Assembly (NCBI GenBank): GCA_022578965.1
Contig: MU400914.1
Coordinates: 1 to 23,652 of the forward strand
DNA length: 23,652 nucleotides
Direction of reading: 5' to 3'
Origin: Xylaria sp. FL1777
Lineage: Eukaryota; Ascomycota; Sordariomycetes; Xylariales; Xylariaceae
Below are positions 1 through 9,784 of this stretch, in pieces. Under the pieces are notes generated by a model. It searched no databases, was not told the origin of the DNA, and saw only the letters and a program-made list of their open reading frames with translations. Numbering within the stretch: the stretch's first letter is position 1; each line of letters opens with the position of its first letter. A program made the translations under genes and the position numbers.

Positions 1-68
1 ATATTTATAGCTTTTATATTAACAGCGCTATAAAATTACGCACGGACGTTTTTTGTATGTATTTCTAA

Positions 69-110
69 GTGGCCCGCTCGATTGGGTGGCCCGCTCGATA
101 GTGAACCACG
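69..110. repeat. GC-rich 17-bp-period duplicated motif, possible Fot1/pogo-type terminal repeat
   Basis: The 14-mer GTGGCCCGCTCGAT occurs at 69-82 and again at 86-99, followed by AGTGAACCACG. It stands out sharply from the surrounding AT-rich DNA. A TA lies just before the AGTGGCCC start (66-67). Fungal Tc1/mariner elements of the Fot1/pogo group insert at TA and often have GC-rich terminal repeats with a repeated subterminal CCGATT-like word, so this may be the left end of such an element or what is left of one. No matching inverted end was found in the window, so the assignment is tentative. Confidence 0.35.
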
Positions 111-111
111 T

Positions 112-429
112 TATAATATATTAAAAAACTAGTTAAAATATATAAAAAACCAAGTAAAAATCACTTTAATTTATTAAAAAGTTAATTTTTTCAAAGTTTT
201 TAAATAAAAAAGCTAATGGTTTATTTTATTTTTAAAAATTTATTATATAATATTTAATAATTAATTAGTTTATAATAGTTTTTATGTAAATTTAATTTTA
301 AAAACATAATAAACTAATATAAAACTACTTAAAACTTATTATATAAAGCATAATTATATTTATTAAATTAAAAACAATTATTGTTTAATTATTTTATTAA
401 GTAAAAAAATATTTATTTCTTTTAATATT
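112..429. other. AT-rich stretch without features
   Basis: This is saturated AT-rich DNA between the GC-rich edge motif and the first palindrome array. No gene, RNA or repeat could be recognised. If 69-110 is a transposon end, this could be its decayed interior, but nothing in the sequence shows it. Confidence 0.6.
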
Positions 430-607
430 ATTATATTTTAGTACTTTTAGTACTTTTAGTACTACTAAGCTAGTATTTTTAGTATTTAGTATTAGTATTA
501 GTACTACGTAGTACTAAACTAGCTTAGTATTAGTACCGGGTAGTACTAAACTAATTTAGTATTAGTAGTACTAAATATTAAATTAGTAGTACTAATTTTC
601 AACCCTG
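430..607. repeat. Left palindrome array of element 1
   Basis: Repeated TAGTACT, TAGTATT and CTAGCTTAGTA words form overlapping inverted repeats. The array includes the perfect palindrome TAGTACTACGTAGTACTA near 501-518 and a related TAGTACTA copy after a CCGGG at 537-541. The array ends in CAACCCTG (600-607), reverse complement CAGGGTTG, which matches the CAGGG start typical of hAT termini. Confidence 0.6.
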
Positions 608-1135
608 TTTTTAAAGTTTAACAAAAATAAAAAAGTTAGAAAATTAAAATATTATGTAAATAGCTTATATATAAATTCCATTTTAATAAAATAATAAATT
701 ATAAATTATAACGTTTCTAAATATATTAAAGTTATTATTAAAGCTATAATATTAGTAAAAAAATAACAGCTTATAATTTTTATAACAGTAAAGTGTTTTT
801 TAGAGTTTAATAAAGTTAAAAAAGTTAAAAAATTAAAATATTAATTAAATAACTTATATATAAATTTTATTTTAATATAATAATAAATTATAAATTATAG
901 CATTTTTAAATATATTAAAGTTATTATTAAAGCTATAATATTAGTAAAAAAATAATAGCTTATAACTTTTATTATAGTAAAATGTTTTTTTAGAGTTTAA
1001 TAAAGTTAAAAAGTTAAAAAAGTAAAATACTAAATAAATAACTTATGTATAAATTTAATTTTAATGTAATAATAAATTATAAATTTAAGCAGTTTTAAAT
1101 ATATTAACTTTATTATATTAGCTAAAATAATACTT
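608..1135. repeat. 190-bp tandem repeat, about 2.8 copies
   Basis: A unit of 190 bp is repeated. The word TTTAGAGTTTAA (TTAAAGTTTA in copy 1) falls at about 611, 801 and 991. The word ATTAAAGTTATTATTA starts at 724 and 914, with a diverged form at 1103. The copies differ mainly by transitions and short indels. A related unit with the same period lies inside the element at 5232-6176, so it is part of the element family rather than a local duplication. No coding potential or RNA signature was recognised. Confidence 0.8.
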
Positions 1136-1264
1136 ATAAAAATGAAAAATTAAACTTTTTATATAATAAGTATATTAAATAAAGTTTAATAAAAATTAAA
1201 ATAGCTATATTTAAACATAAAAAGCTTTATATTATTTAAATATTTAAAAAAAGCTTTAGAAATA

Positions 1265-1572
1265 TTACTTTAGTATAAATATTAAGCTAGTATTAATCTG
1301 TACTAGCTTAGTATTAGTTTATACTAGCTTAGTATTTTTTTAGCTAAATTAATACTAAGCTAATATAAATTAATACTAGCTTAGTATTTTTTTAGCCGAA
1401 CTAATACTAGGCTAATACAGATTAATACTAGCTTAGTATTTTTTTTCCTAAACTAATACTAGGCTAATATTAGTTTATACTAGCCTAGTATTTTTTTTTC
1501 TGTATTAATACTAATACTAGCCTAATATATACTAAGCTAGTATTTAAACTAAGGACTAAATTATTAACCCTA
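1265..1572. repeat. Right palindrome array of element 1
   Basis: Arms of ACTAATACTA and TAGTATTAGT type surround a GCT-containing core, separated by runs of T followed by CTAAACTAA or CCGAACTAA spacers. The terminal part (AAACTAAGGACTAAATTATT, then AACCCTA) is nearly identical, in inverted orientation, to the start of the element at 20205-20502 and to the right end of the element at 11697-12320. Confidence 0.7.
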
Positions 1573-4500
1573 GTTATACTATTTTAAAATAAAGGTTTAG
1601 TATATATGCTAATTATACATTTATTATTTAGTTATAAAACTGTTTATTTTATAAGTTTAAAAGCAATATAGCTAAATATTTTAAGGCTAATATAATAACT
1701 ATAATAATTAAAAAAGATTTTATGCTTAAAAACTTTAAAGAATAAATAGTTTTAATTAAAAATATTTTTGTTTGCTTAATTAAAAAAAAAACTAAGTTAA
1801 AACGCAAATTAAAGCGTTTTTTTAAGCTAATTTTATTGCTTAATTTATTAAATATAATATTAATAAGTAATAATTTAATATTACTTAAAAAATTAGTATA
1901 ACGCTTAAATGTTTAAAAAAATAGCTAAAAAAATAAATTAAATAAGTTATATAAAGTAAAATAAAATAAAAGAATTAAACGATTTGCTTATATAGCAATG
2001 CTTTTTTTAATATAATTTACGATTATTTTTTTTTATTGTATAGCTTGCAAACTTTTTTTTAAACATAATAAAAAAAAAAGAATAGTTATTATATAAAAAG
2101 TTAAGTTATAATATTTATAAAAGTAAATATATAAAACTTTTGCAATAAAAAACTTAAAAATATATAAAATAAGAATTATTAATATTAAATTGTTAAATTT
2201 TTTTCTGTTTTTTTTTTAGTTTTTATTTTTTTAGCTTTATATATTAAAATAAAGCAATATAATTGCGCAAGATTTATTACAACACTTTAATTGTAAAGAA
2301 ATAAGTTATAATTTATGCATTTAAGTAATTAAGCTATATATAAATTAAAAAATTAAATAATTAATTAAAAAGCTATTTAATAATATAAATAAAGCAACTA
2401 TAGCTATTTTTTATAATGTTATACATAGTAGTTAAATTTATACTACAAAGTTTAACATAATATTTATATTTATATTTTTACTATATAATTTAGCTTAGAT
2501 TTATTTTAGCTAGTTAGTTAGTTCTTTTAACTATTTTACTTTATTTTAATTTTTTTTTATTAAAATATAGCTGCTTTTAGTTTATTTTAATACTTATAAT
2601 TATAAAGTTTTTTACTTTTATTAGCGTTTTTTAAATAGAATTAATATTTTTTTTTTTTGCTTATTTAGTTTTATAAGTTTTTTTTTATTTCTTTTGCTAT
2701 GTTTAAAAGTAACTTAAGCTTTAGTGCTTATAAAAGCATTATAGCTTTATTAAAACTAGTTTTAGCTTTTTTATGTATTTAAATATATAAGCAAAGGCTT
2801 TTAGAAATATTTAGCGTTTTTTTTATATAAGTGCTTATAAAAAGTTTATATTTTTTTTCTTTTAAACTATTAAGCTTAGCTAAGTTTTATATTTAGCTTA
2901 TTATACTTAAAAAAAAAATATTTGTAAAAGTATTTATAGTAAAATAATTTTATACTATTAAAATGTCTTTATATTACTTATAATAGAACTTTTTTAATAT
3001 AAGCGTTAGTTTTTTTTACTAGGAACTTTTTTTGCGCTTTAAAATAAAAAATAATAAAAAAATAAAATAATTAACTTTTAGTTTTTTTTTAGCGTTTTTT
3101 TTTTTGCTTTATATATTTTTAGTACTTAATAATAAAAAAGCTAACTTATTAAATTTAAAAAAAGTTGCTTTTAGTGCTTATAAAAATTAATAAAGCTTAA
3201 TGTTTATTATAAGCAATAAATATAGATCTTTTTATAACTTAAAGCTAAAGTACTTTTTAAAGCTTTTTTTTAAAAAATAAATAAGCTATTTATAATTTTT
3301 TTAATTATTAATACCTTTTTTTAAATATTAGCTTATTAAGTTATAAAACATACAATATAAATATAAAGCTTTAATAAATTTATATATATAATTATTATAT
3401 TAATAAAAGCAAAAAAATATAAAATAGCTTAATATAACTTTTATATTAAAGTATTTTATTGCTTAATATTTTATAACTTTTAAAAAACTTATTTGTTATT
3501 TTTATTAATAGCATACTTAAAGTTTAAAATATATATTACTTTTAAAACAGTATTTATAAAAATAATAATTTAATAATTATTTAAGCAATATTTTATTATA
3601 AAATATTTTATTTAAAAAGTTTTAGCAATTATTATAGCTTATTTTATATTTTGTTAATTTATAAAAAGATTTTTTATAAACTAGCTATATTTAAGTTTAA
3701 TACTTATTTTTAAAGTTTTAGCTTTTTTATTTATATATAGCTAAAGCAACATATTTAGTAAAGCTTTTATTTTATGCTTATTTAGCTATTTTTTAGCGTT
3801 TAGCTTTATAAAAACGTTTATAATATAAATAGCTTTAGTTTTTTATTTTGCTATGCTTGTTTTATAAAAGTTTTTATAGCAGCTAAAAATAATAAGCCTT
3901 TTTTATTAAGTTAAAAACTTTTGTTTATATTAGTAGGTTTTTTTAGTAGCTATTTATTACTTTAAAAAAAAGGTTTTTAATTATTACTGCTTATTATTTT
4001 TATATATTATATTTAGAACTTTATTTAGCAAAAAACATTAAACTAGCTTTTAATTATTATAAAGCTTTAATTTATTAAAATGTTTTAAGTTATTATTTTT
4101 TTAATAATTATTTAAAGCTTTTTTTATTAGCAGTTTTTTTAAAAATTTTATAAATAATAATTATACAATATTTAGTTTTTATATTATAAGTTTTTATTTT
4201 TTATGTAGTTTTAGCTTTATTATTAAAACTATTAGCATTTTTATAAATATAACATTAAACTTATTAAAACAAAAATTATTATTATTGCAATGTTTTTTAA
4301 TTTTAAATAAATATTATATTAATATTATAAAACTTTTTATAGCTATAAATTTTAATATTTAGCTTATAACTTATAAAAACGCTTTTAAATATTTATTTTT
4401 TAGTTTAAGTATATAAAATAGCATTTTGTTTATATTTATTAAGCAGTTTTATATAATAAAGTATACTATAAAAGCTTTTTTCTAAAAATTAAGCGCTTTT

Positions 4501-5223
4501 TTATTAAGCAATAAATTAAAAATATAAAAAACTTTTATTAAAATTATATATAATATAAACTACTAATATTTTAATGCTTTTTTATTATAATACTTTTTAT
4601 ATAATAAATATATTGCTTTTTTTTATATTTATTAAACTAAGTTTAAAAATAAGTTTTAGCAAGTTTTGCTATTTTTAAAGAATATATAGCTAAAATGCTT
4701 TTTTAGTACTACTTTTTTATTTTTTTTTAGGTTTTTAAAAAACAAACTTTTTATAAAAGTTTTTTTTTTTATATAAAATAAAATTTTAAAACAAACTTTA
4801 AAAAAATATTAACTAAAAAAAGCAATATGTTTTTTAGCTAAATATTTTTTACATTTAGTTTATTAATTTATAAAAAAAGCTAGCAAGCTAAATATTTTTT
4901 ATACTTTAAATTTTTAATAATTATTAGCTTTTTTTAAGGCTATTTTTAAAAAGTTTTTAGTTCTTAAAAAAAAGCTTTTTATAATTAGCAGTTAGGTTTA
5001 TATATATATGCTTATTTTTTTTTTTTTGCTTTTATTTTAAAATTTGTTATTTTTTATGCTAGTTGCTTATATACCTTAATATAAAGTGTTAGCTTTTTAA
5101 AACTTTTAGGAAAAAATGCTTTTATTTTAGTTAATTTATAATATTAGTAACTTTTTTAAAAATAAAAAATATAATAATTAGAAGTATATATATATAATAA
5201 AAGCAATTCTTAATAATATTTAA
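1573..5223. other. 3.6 kb AT-rich desert
   Basis: This is saturated AT-rich DNA with short surviving GpC words (AGCTT, GCAA, TGCTT). No gene, tRNA, terminal repeat or target duplication could be delimited. The stretch is probably old transposon sequence mutated beyond recognition, but that is inference. Confidence 0.6.
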
Positions 5224-6184
5224 GCATATATCAAGGTTGGTAATTTAGTAATACTAACTAGTATTTACTAATACTAATACTAAATTAGTAATTACTAATA
5301 CTAATACTAAATTAGTATTACTAATACTAATTAGTATTGCTTAGTATTTAGTAATTACTAAGTACTAAAGCAATATTACATAATAAAATATTCTGTAAAT
5401 TAATAATTATTAAAAGAGATATAGCACATATAAAATTAGTTTTAAATGTTTAATATACTATTTAAAACGTAGTTTTTAAAAATATTAACTTTATTATTAA
5501 AACTATATAACTTGCAGTAAAAATACTAACTTAAAATTAGTTTATAACAAAAGTGCTAGTTATGCTTTAATAGTTTTATAAAGTTATTAAATTAAAATAC
5601 TTGTTTATTATAAAACATATAAACTTAGTTTTAATATTATAATAAACTATAAAAAACCTAGTTTTATAAAGTATTAAAGTTATTATTATAGCATTTTTAT
5701 ATGCTATAAAAATAAAACATTAAATATGTTTTATTATAAAAGTGCTAGTTATGCTTTAAGTAATTACATTATGTTAAAATATTAAACTACTAATTAAATA
5801 TAATATATATAAGTTTTATTTTTATATGGTAATAAACAGAAAATTATACACTTTTTAATATAATTAAAGTTATATTTACTATTATTTTTATTAAAGGAAT
5901 ATTAAAGGTTTAAATGTTTTTTTAAAATTTTAACTTTATTTAAAGCTTAGTACTTAGTAATTACTAAATAGTAACTAGTATTTACTAATACTAAATTAGT
6001 ATTAGTAAAAAAATACTAATATTAAATTAGTATTTCGAAATTAATACTAATATTAAATTAGTATTACTAATTTAGTACTAATACTAAATTAGTATTTTAA
6101 AATCGGTACTAATACTAATACTAATTTAGTAATTACTAATTTAGTCCTTATACTAAGTACTAAATTACTAACCTTAGCATATAT
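5224..6184. mobile_element. hAT-like non-autonomous element 2 with 8-bp target duplication
   Basis: The element proper is 5232-6176 (945 bp). It begins CAAGGTTGGTAATTTAGTA and ends TACTAAATTACTAACCTTA, which are inverted repeats of each other apart from transitions. It is flanked by a perfect 8-bp direct repeat, GCATATAT, at 5224-5231 and 6177-6184. An 8-bp duplication with a CAGGG-like end is the hallmark of hAT transposition. The interior is a palindrome array (5232-5361), three copies of a 190-bp unit (about 5362-5930) and a second palindrome array (about 5937-6176). No transposase frame is present, so it must have been mobilised in trans. The clean duplication across both arrays shows that the array-core-array structure moved as one unit. 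Confidence 0.8.
5362..5930. repeat. 190-bp tandem repeat, three copies
   Basis: The word AAGTGCTAGTTATGCTTTAA occurs near 5551 and 5740. A second landmark, ATTAAAGTTAT or its diverged forms, occurs at about 5483, 5673 and 5863, which is a period of 190 bp. The landmark AATAAACTATAAA followed by TATTAAAGTTATTATTA matches the tandem unit inside element 1 (608-1135). Shared unit length, shared landmark and shared position between arrays support common descent. Confidence 0.75.
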
Positions 6185-7486
6185 ATACTTTTGTTATATT
6201 TTACAATTAAATAAAAAATGTAAATAAGTTAAAAATTTTAATATAAATTAAAAGTGCAAAAGTAAATAATATAAAAAGTATAAAATATAAGTATTAATAT
6301 TAGTATTACTTATTATATATAATTTAATATTTTTAATTGCTAATTTAAGTTATTATTTTTTAATAATTATAAAATCTTTTAAATATAAATACTAAAAGCA
6401 TTTATATTAAATGCAAAAAGTTAAAATTTATTAAATAAAATAGCAAAATTAAATATAAATAAAAAGTTTAATAAAGCAAATATAATAAAAAAAAAGCTAA
6501 AATATATATTTTTAAACTAATGCATTTTTTTTTATAAACTTATTATACTATTTTTAATTTATTAATTAATTATTTTATTGCTAAAATAAATTATTAATTA
6601 CTAAATATTTTTATAATAATTATTTTTTATATGTTTATGCTAGTATTCATTAAAAAATAAGCAAATAAAATAGTTTTAGTTAATTAAATAATTACTTTTT
6701 AATTTTTTTTAATATATTTATAATTTATTTTTTTTAAATATTTATTGCTACTAATAATAAAGTAAGTAATTTAAGCTTTAATAAATATAAAAAAAAAGCT
6801 TGTTTTTTTTTAATTTGTTTTTTTTTAAGTAGTTTTAAAGTTTAAACTTTTTTTGCAGTTTTTTACTTTAATGCTTAAGTTTTTAAATTACTTAGTTTAT
6901 GCTTTTATTATAAAAACTTTGTTTTTAAGTAATATAATTAATGCTTATTTAACTAAACATTTAAAAAATAACTTTTTGCATTATTAATAAAGTTTTAAAC
7001 AATTAAAAAGCATTATAATAATTAACTAATATTTAAAAAATTAATATTGCTTAGCTAATAAATAGTTATATTTGTAATATTTAAAAAGTTAAGTTTATCA
7101 GTAAATAGCAAAATATATATGCTTTTTTTTTTTAAAATCTTGTTTTTTTTATTTAGCTAACTTTTTTTATTTTATATAATTAAGCATTAAGCTATTTAAA
7201 AATTAAAATTTTTAATAGTAATACTAGTAATAAATATGTTTAATAAAAAATTAATTATAATTTTTTTTGTATATAGTATACAAATTAATATATTTAAGCT
7301 AGCTTTAATTAAATAAAAAAGCAAAAATATTTAAAATTTTGCTTATTATATATAGAAATAATTAAAAGTAGTTTTTAAAGCAAATATATATATTAGATCT
7401 TTTATAATTTCTGTTAATTTATAGCTATATTTATATAGCTATTTAAAATATAAAATGTTATGTTTTATAAACATTATAAATAGTTA
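6185..7486. other. 1.3 kb AT-rich stretch without features
   Basis: This is saturated AT-rich DNA between two hAT-like elements. Nothing could be supported as a gene, RNA or bounded repeat. Confidence 0.6.
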
Positions 7487-7494
7487 CTAATAAT

Positions 7495-8174
7495 TAAGGT
7501 TATTATTTTAGTACTTAGTATAAAGACTAATTTAGTTTAAACTAAATTAGTTTTAGTATTAATCCGGATTTTTAAGTACTAAATTAGTATTAGTACTAAA
7601 TTAATCTAAACTAATTAGTATTAGTTTGTACTAATTTAGTATTAATCCGGAGAAAAAAATACTAGTTAGTATTAATACTAAATTAGTTTAAACTAATTAG
7701 TATTTTAAAATACTAAGTAGTATTTAGTTTGAACTAAATATTAATGACGTCATTTTTAAAATAGAAAAAATGGAATAAAAAATATATTAAAAATAGTATT
7801 AAAAACAATAAAAAACAAGCTTTAAAACAAAAGTAAAACCATTAATTTCCATGTAATATTTAATGAAAAAACTAATTTTAAATATTGGTTTTACCTTTAG
7901 TACTTAGTATAAAACTAAGTACTAAGAAGTACTAATTAGTTTTAGTACGTACTAATTTAGTATTAATCCGTAAAAAAAAATACTAGTTAGTATTTAGTTT
8001 AAACTAACTAGTTTTAGTTTGCAGAAAAAAATACTAAATTAGTATTAATACTAAATTAGTTTAAACTAATTAATATTTAATCTAAACTAACTAGTATTAG
8101 TTCATGGAAAAAAATACTAATTTAGTATTAGTATTTAGTTTAAACTAACTAGTCTAAACTAATTATTAACCCTA
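7495..8174. mobile_element. hAT-like element 3, two arrays, termini without matching duplication
   Basis: The left end, TAAGGTTATTATTTTAGTAC, and the right end, ACTAATTATTAACCCTA, are family terminal repeats in inverted orientation. Between them are two palindrome arrays (about 7495-7740 and 7896-8174) of the AT-core type (TACTAAATTAGTA), separated by about 150 bp. Unlike elements 2, 4 and 5, the 8-base flanks do not match: CTAATAAT at 7487-7494 and ATTAGCTT at 8175-8182. The inner edge of the right array (GGTTTTACCTTTAGTACTTAG) resembles the left end of the left array (AAGGTTATTATTTTAGTACTTAG). This may therefore be two elements side by side or a recombinant rather than a single insertion. 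Confidence 0.55.
7833..7894. repeat. Imperfect inverted repeat in the centre of element 3
   Basis: GTAAAACCATTAATTT (7833-7848) pairs with AAATATTGGTTTTAC (7880-7894) almost perfectly, leaving a loop of about 31 bases. It lies in the short unique centre between the two palindrome arrays. It could form a hairpin in RNA or a cruciform in DNA, or mark a small nested insertion. No function can be assigned. Confidence 0.5.
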
Positions 8175-8340
8175 ATTAGCTTTTTAAGCTTATTTTTTTT
8201 TAAGCGCTATTAATATAAAATTAATATTAAGCTAAAGTTTAACTAAAATTTTTTTTTTTTTTAAAAGCAATATAAATATAACAATTAATAATTTTTATTT
8301 TTTTAGATTATTTTTAAATAATAAATATATAGTATTATAT

Positions 8341-8410
8341 AAGCCTAGTAGCGCAGTAGCATACGTTTAGCTACTTTTTTTAAAGTTATAAGTTTAAGTT
8401 TTGCTTAGTC
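8341..8410 (+). promoter_or_regulatory. Decayed internal Pol III promoter (A and B boxes), retroposon copy 1
   Basis: The A-box-like TAGCGCAGTAGC (8349-8360) and the B-box-like AGTTTAAGTTT (8391-8401) are spaced as in a tRNA. Copy 2 keeps a perfect consensus A box (TGGCGCAGTGGT), so copy 1 has lost it through two G->A changes. The head does not fold into a convincing cloverleaf, and the Pol III activity of this copy is probably lost. Confidence 0.6.
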
Positions 8411-8970
8411 CGCAGTTGCTTTGCTTTAAAGCAAAAGTTAGTTTGCTTTTAGTTTAGTTTAAACTATATGTTTACTGCACTAAAAGCATAAAAATTAAAA
8501 GTTAAATAGTTAAGCTAAAAGTTTAAGGACTTTGCTTTTTTGCTAGTGTAGCAACGTAAATAACTAATTTAATATATTAGCTACTATAAAAACGAGCAGC
8601 TTTAGCTTTTATTGCTAATGCTACATAGGCATTAGTTTCTTTATATAGTAAACAGCCTATATTTTTAGCGTAATTAGAACTTAAAGCTTACTACTTAGCG
8701 CTAAGCAATTTACAAAAAATATAGCGCTATGTAGTGCTTAAAATCCACTTAACACTGTGTTGTTTACAGCTTGCAAAACTTAAGGCTAGCAAAAAAGCGC
8801 CTTTACTACTAATTAACAGAAAACCTCTTTGTTAGCGCGCTAATTTTTTTATTCTTGCATTATAAAGCAAAAGCGCTGCTAATTTAGCATACAAGATTTA
8901 AAAGCAAAGTATTGTATAAAAAAAGCAGCAAATTAATAAGATCTGTAGTAAAACTGTTGCATACTTTGCA

Positions 8971-9013
8971 TGTACAGGTGGTTTTTGCTCCAAAAAAAGT
9001 TTCCACTTGTACA
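8971..9013 (+). repeat. Hairpin near the 3' end of retroposon copy 1
   Basis: TGTACAGGTGG (8971-8981) is complementary to CCACTTGTACA (9003-9013) except for one G/T-type pair, with a 21-base loop. The same arms in copy 2 (22746-22756 and 22778-22788) read TATATAAGTAG and TTATTTATACA, the same sequence after C->T and G->A changes. A 3'-proximal stem-loop could be a reverse-transcriptase recognition structure, as in some LINE/SINE partnerships; that role is inference. Confidence 0.55.
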
Positions 9014-9091
9014 AAAGTTTTACTAAATAGCCACTAGTATAGCTAACAGGCTGTTTATCTAAATAATACAAATTATTATATAGTATTATAT

Positions 9092-9752
9092 TAGTTTAAA
9101 ATTTTAATAAGTATTTTATTAAACTTTAGCTTATTTTTTAACGTTTAAAAATTTAAAGCAATATAAACAAAAAATAACATTATTTAATTATTTTATTAGT
9201 TTTAATTATAAAAAACCTTTATTATTTTATAGCGTTGCTTTTTTTAAAAAGCAGCTATAAAACTAAATTAAAATATATAAATATATATAATAAAATTATT
9301 ATATTTTATTTTTTTATATATTTATATTATTACATAATTTAATAAAAAGTTAGTTTTATAAATATTATTTAATAATTTATGTTTATTAAGTTAATTAATT
9401 AATTATAATGCTAGCTAAAAACTTTTTTATGCTTTTTTAATTGCTAGCTATTAAAATTTTATGTTATTTTTTAAAAAATTTACGCTTTTATAAAAAAAAG
9501 CATTTTTTATATAGCTGCTTATTTTGCTTTTAGTTGCTTTATATAGTTATATATATATTTATAACAGTTTTATACTTAGTTATTTTTATATATATACTTA
9601 TATATATATATATATATATATTTATATAATAGCTATTTTATTATAATATAACATTAATAATTGCTAGCTTTGCATTATAAGCTAAAACAGTAATTATAAC
9701 ATTATATAACTATTAATTAGTAATTTTAGTAATTAACTATTTCTTTAGTTGC

Positions 9753-9784
<32 letters not shown>

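Larger units (their letters stand above)
430..1572. mobile_element. hAT-like non-autonomous element 1 (array / 3 x 190 bp / array)
   Basis: Two palindrome arrays (about 438-607 and 1268-1572) flank three tandem copies of a 190-bp unit, the same plan as the better-bounded element at 5232-6176. The right end reads AAATTATTAACCCTA, whose reverse complement TAGGGTTAATAATTT matches the terminal repeat of the family (inferred original CAGGGTTAGTAATTT). The following 8 bases are GTTATACT. The left terminus is not resolved. The 8 bases at 430-437 (ATTATATT) differ from GTTATACT only by RIP-type transitions, but the expected terminal repeat is not visible beside them. CAACCCTG at 600-607 also looks like a family end pointing left, so two nested or adjacent elements are an alternative. 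Confidence 0.55.
8326..9091 (+). mobile_element. tRNA-headed retroposon (SINE-like), copy 1
   Basis: The element proper is 8341-9076 (736 bp). It is flanked by a perfect 15-bp direct repeat, TATATAGTATTATAT, at 8326-8340 and 9077-9091. The head is tRNA-like: an A-box-like TAGCGCAGTAGC at 8349-8360 and AGTTTAAGTTT at 8391-8401, which is a B box (GGTTCGAGTCC) carrying only C->T and G->A changes. The body is unrelated to any gene recognised here and contains no long reading frame. The 3' end lacks an A tail (ends ATACAAATTAT). A second copy lies at 22117-22849 and aligns along the full length, with mostly transitional differences. Long target duplications are typical of LINE-driven target-primed integration. 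At about 735 bp it is long for a SINE, so a tRNA-headed fragment of a larger element remains possible. Confidence 0.8.

Noticed and set aside
600..607. AACCCT / AGGGTT words as telomeric repeats (also at 1567-1571 and 8168-8173)
   Set aside because: They occur singly, always at the edge of a palindrome array, and form the CAGGGTT-like ends of the hAT-like elements. There is no tandem TTAGGG.
1265..1572. Palindrome arrays as a CRISPR array
   Set aside because: Units are irregular, overlapping inverted repeats with no uniform spacers and no cas genes, and they lie within transposon termini.
7745..7752. TGACGTCA, a perfect CRE-type palindrome
   Set aside because: A single 8-bp site in a degraded element with no gene nearby. 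Chance or element sequence is the simpler explanation.
8341..8410. A functional tRNA gene at the head of the retroposon (also 22116-22180)
   Set aside because: A and B boxes are present, but the arms do not form a convincing cloverleaf, an identifiable anticodon loop is lacking, and the sequence continues as a repeated 735-bp element.
9599..9782. (TA)n tracts as replication origins or regulatory elements
   Set aside because: Short TA runs are expected in DNA this AT-rich, and nothing around them supports a function.
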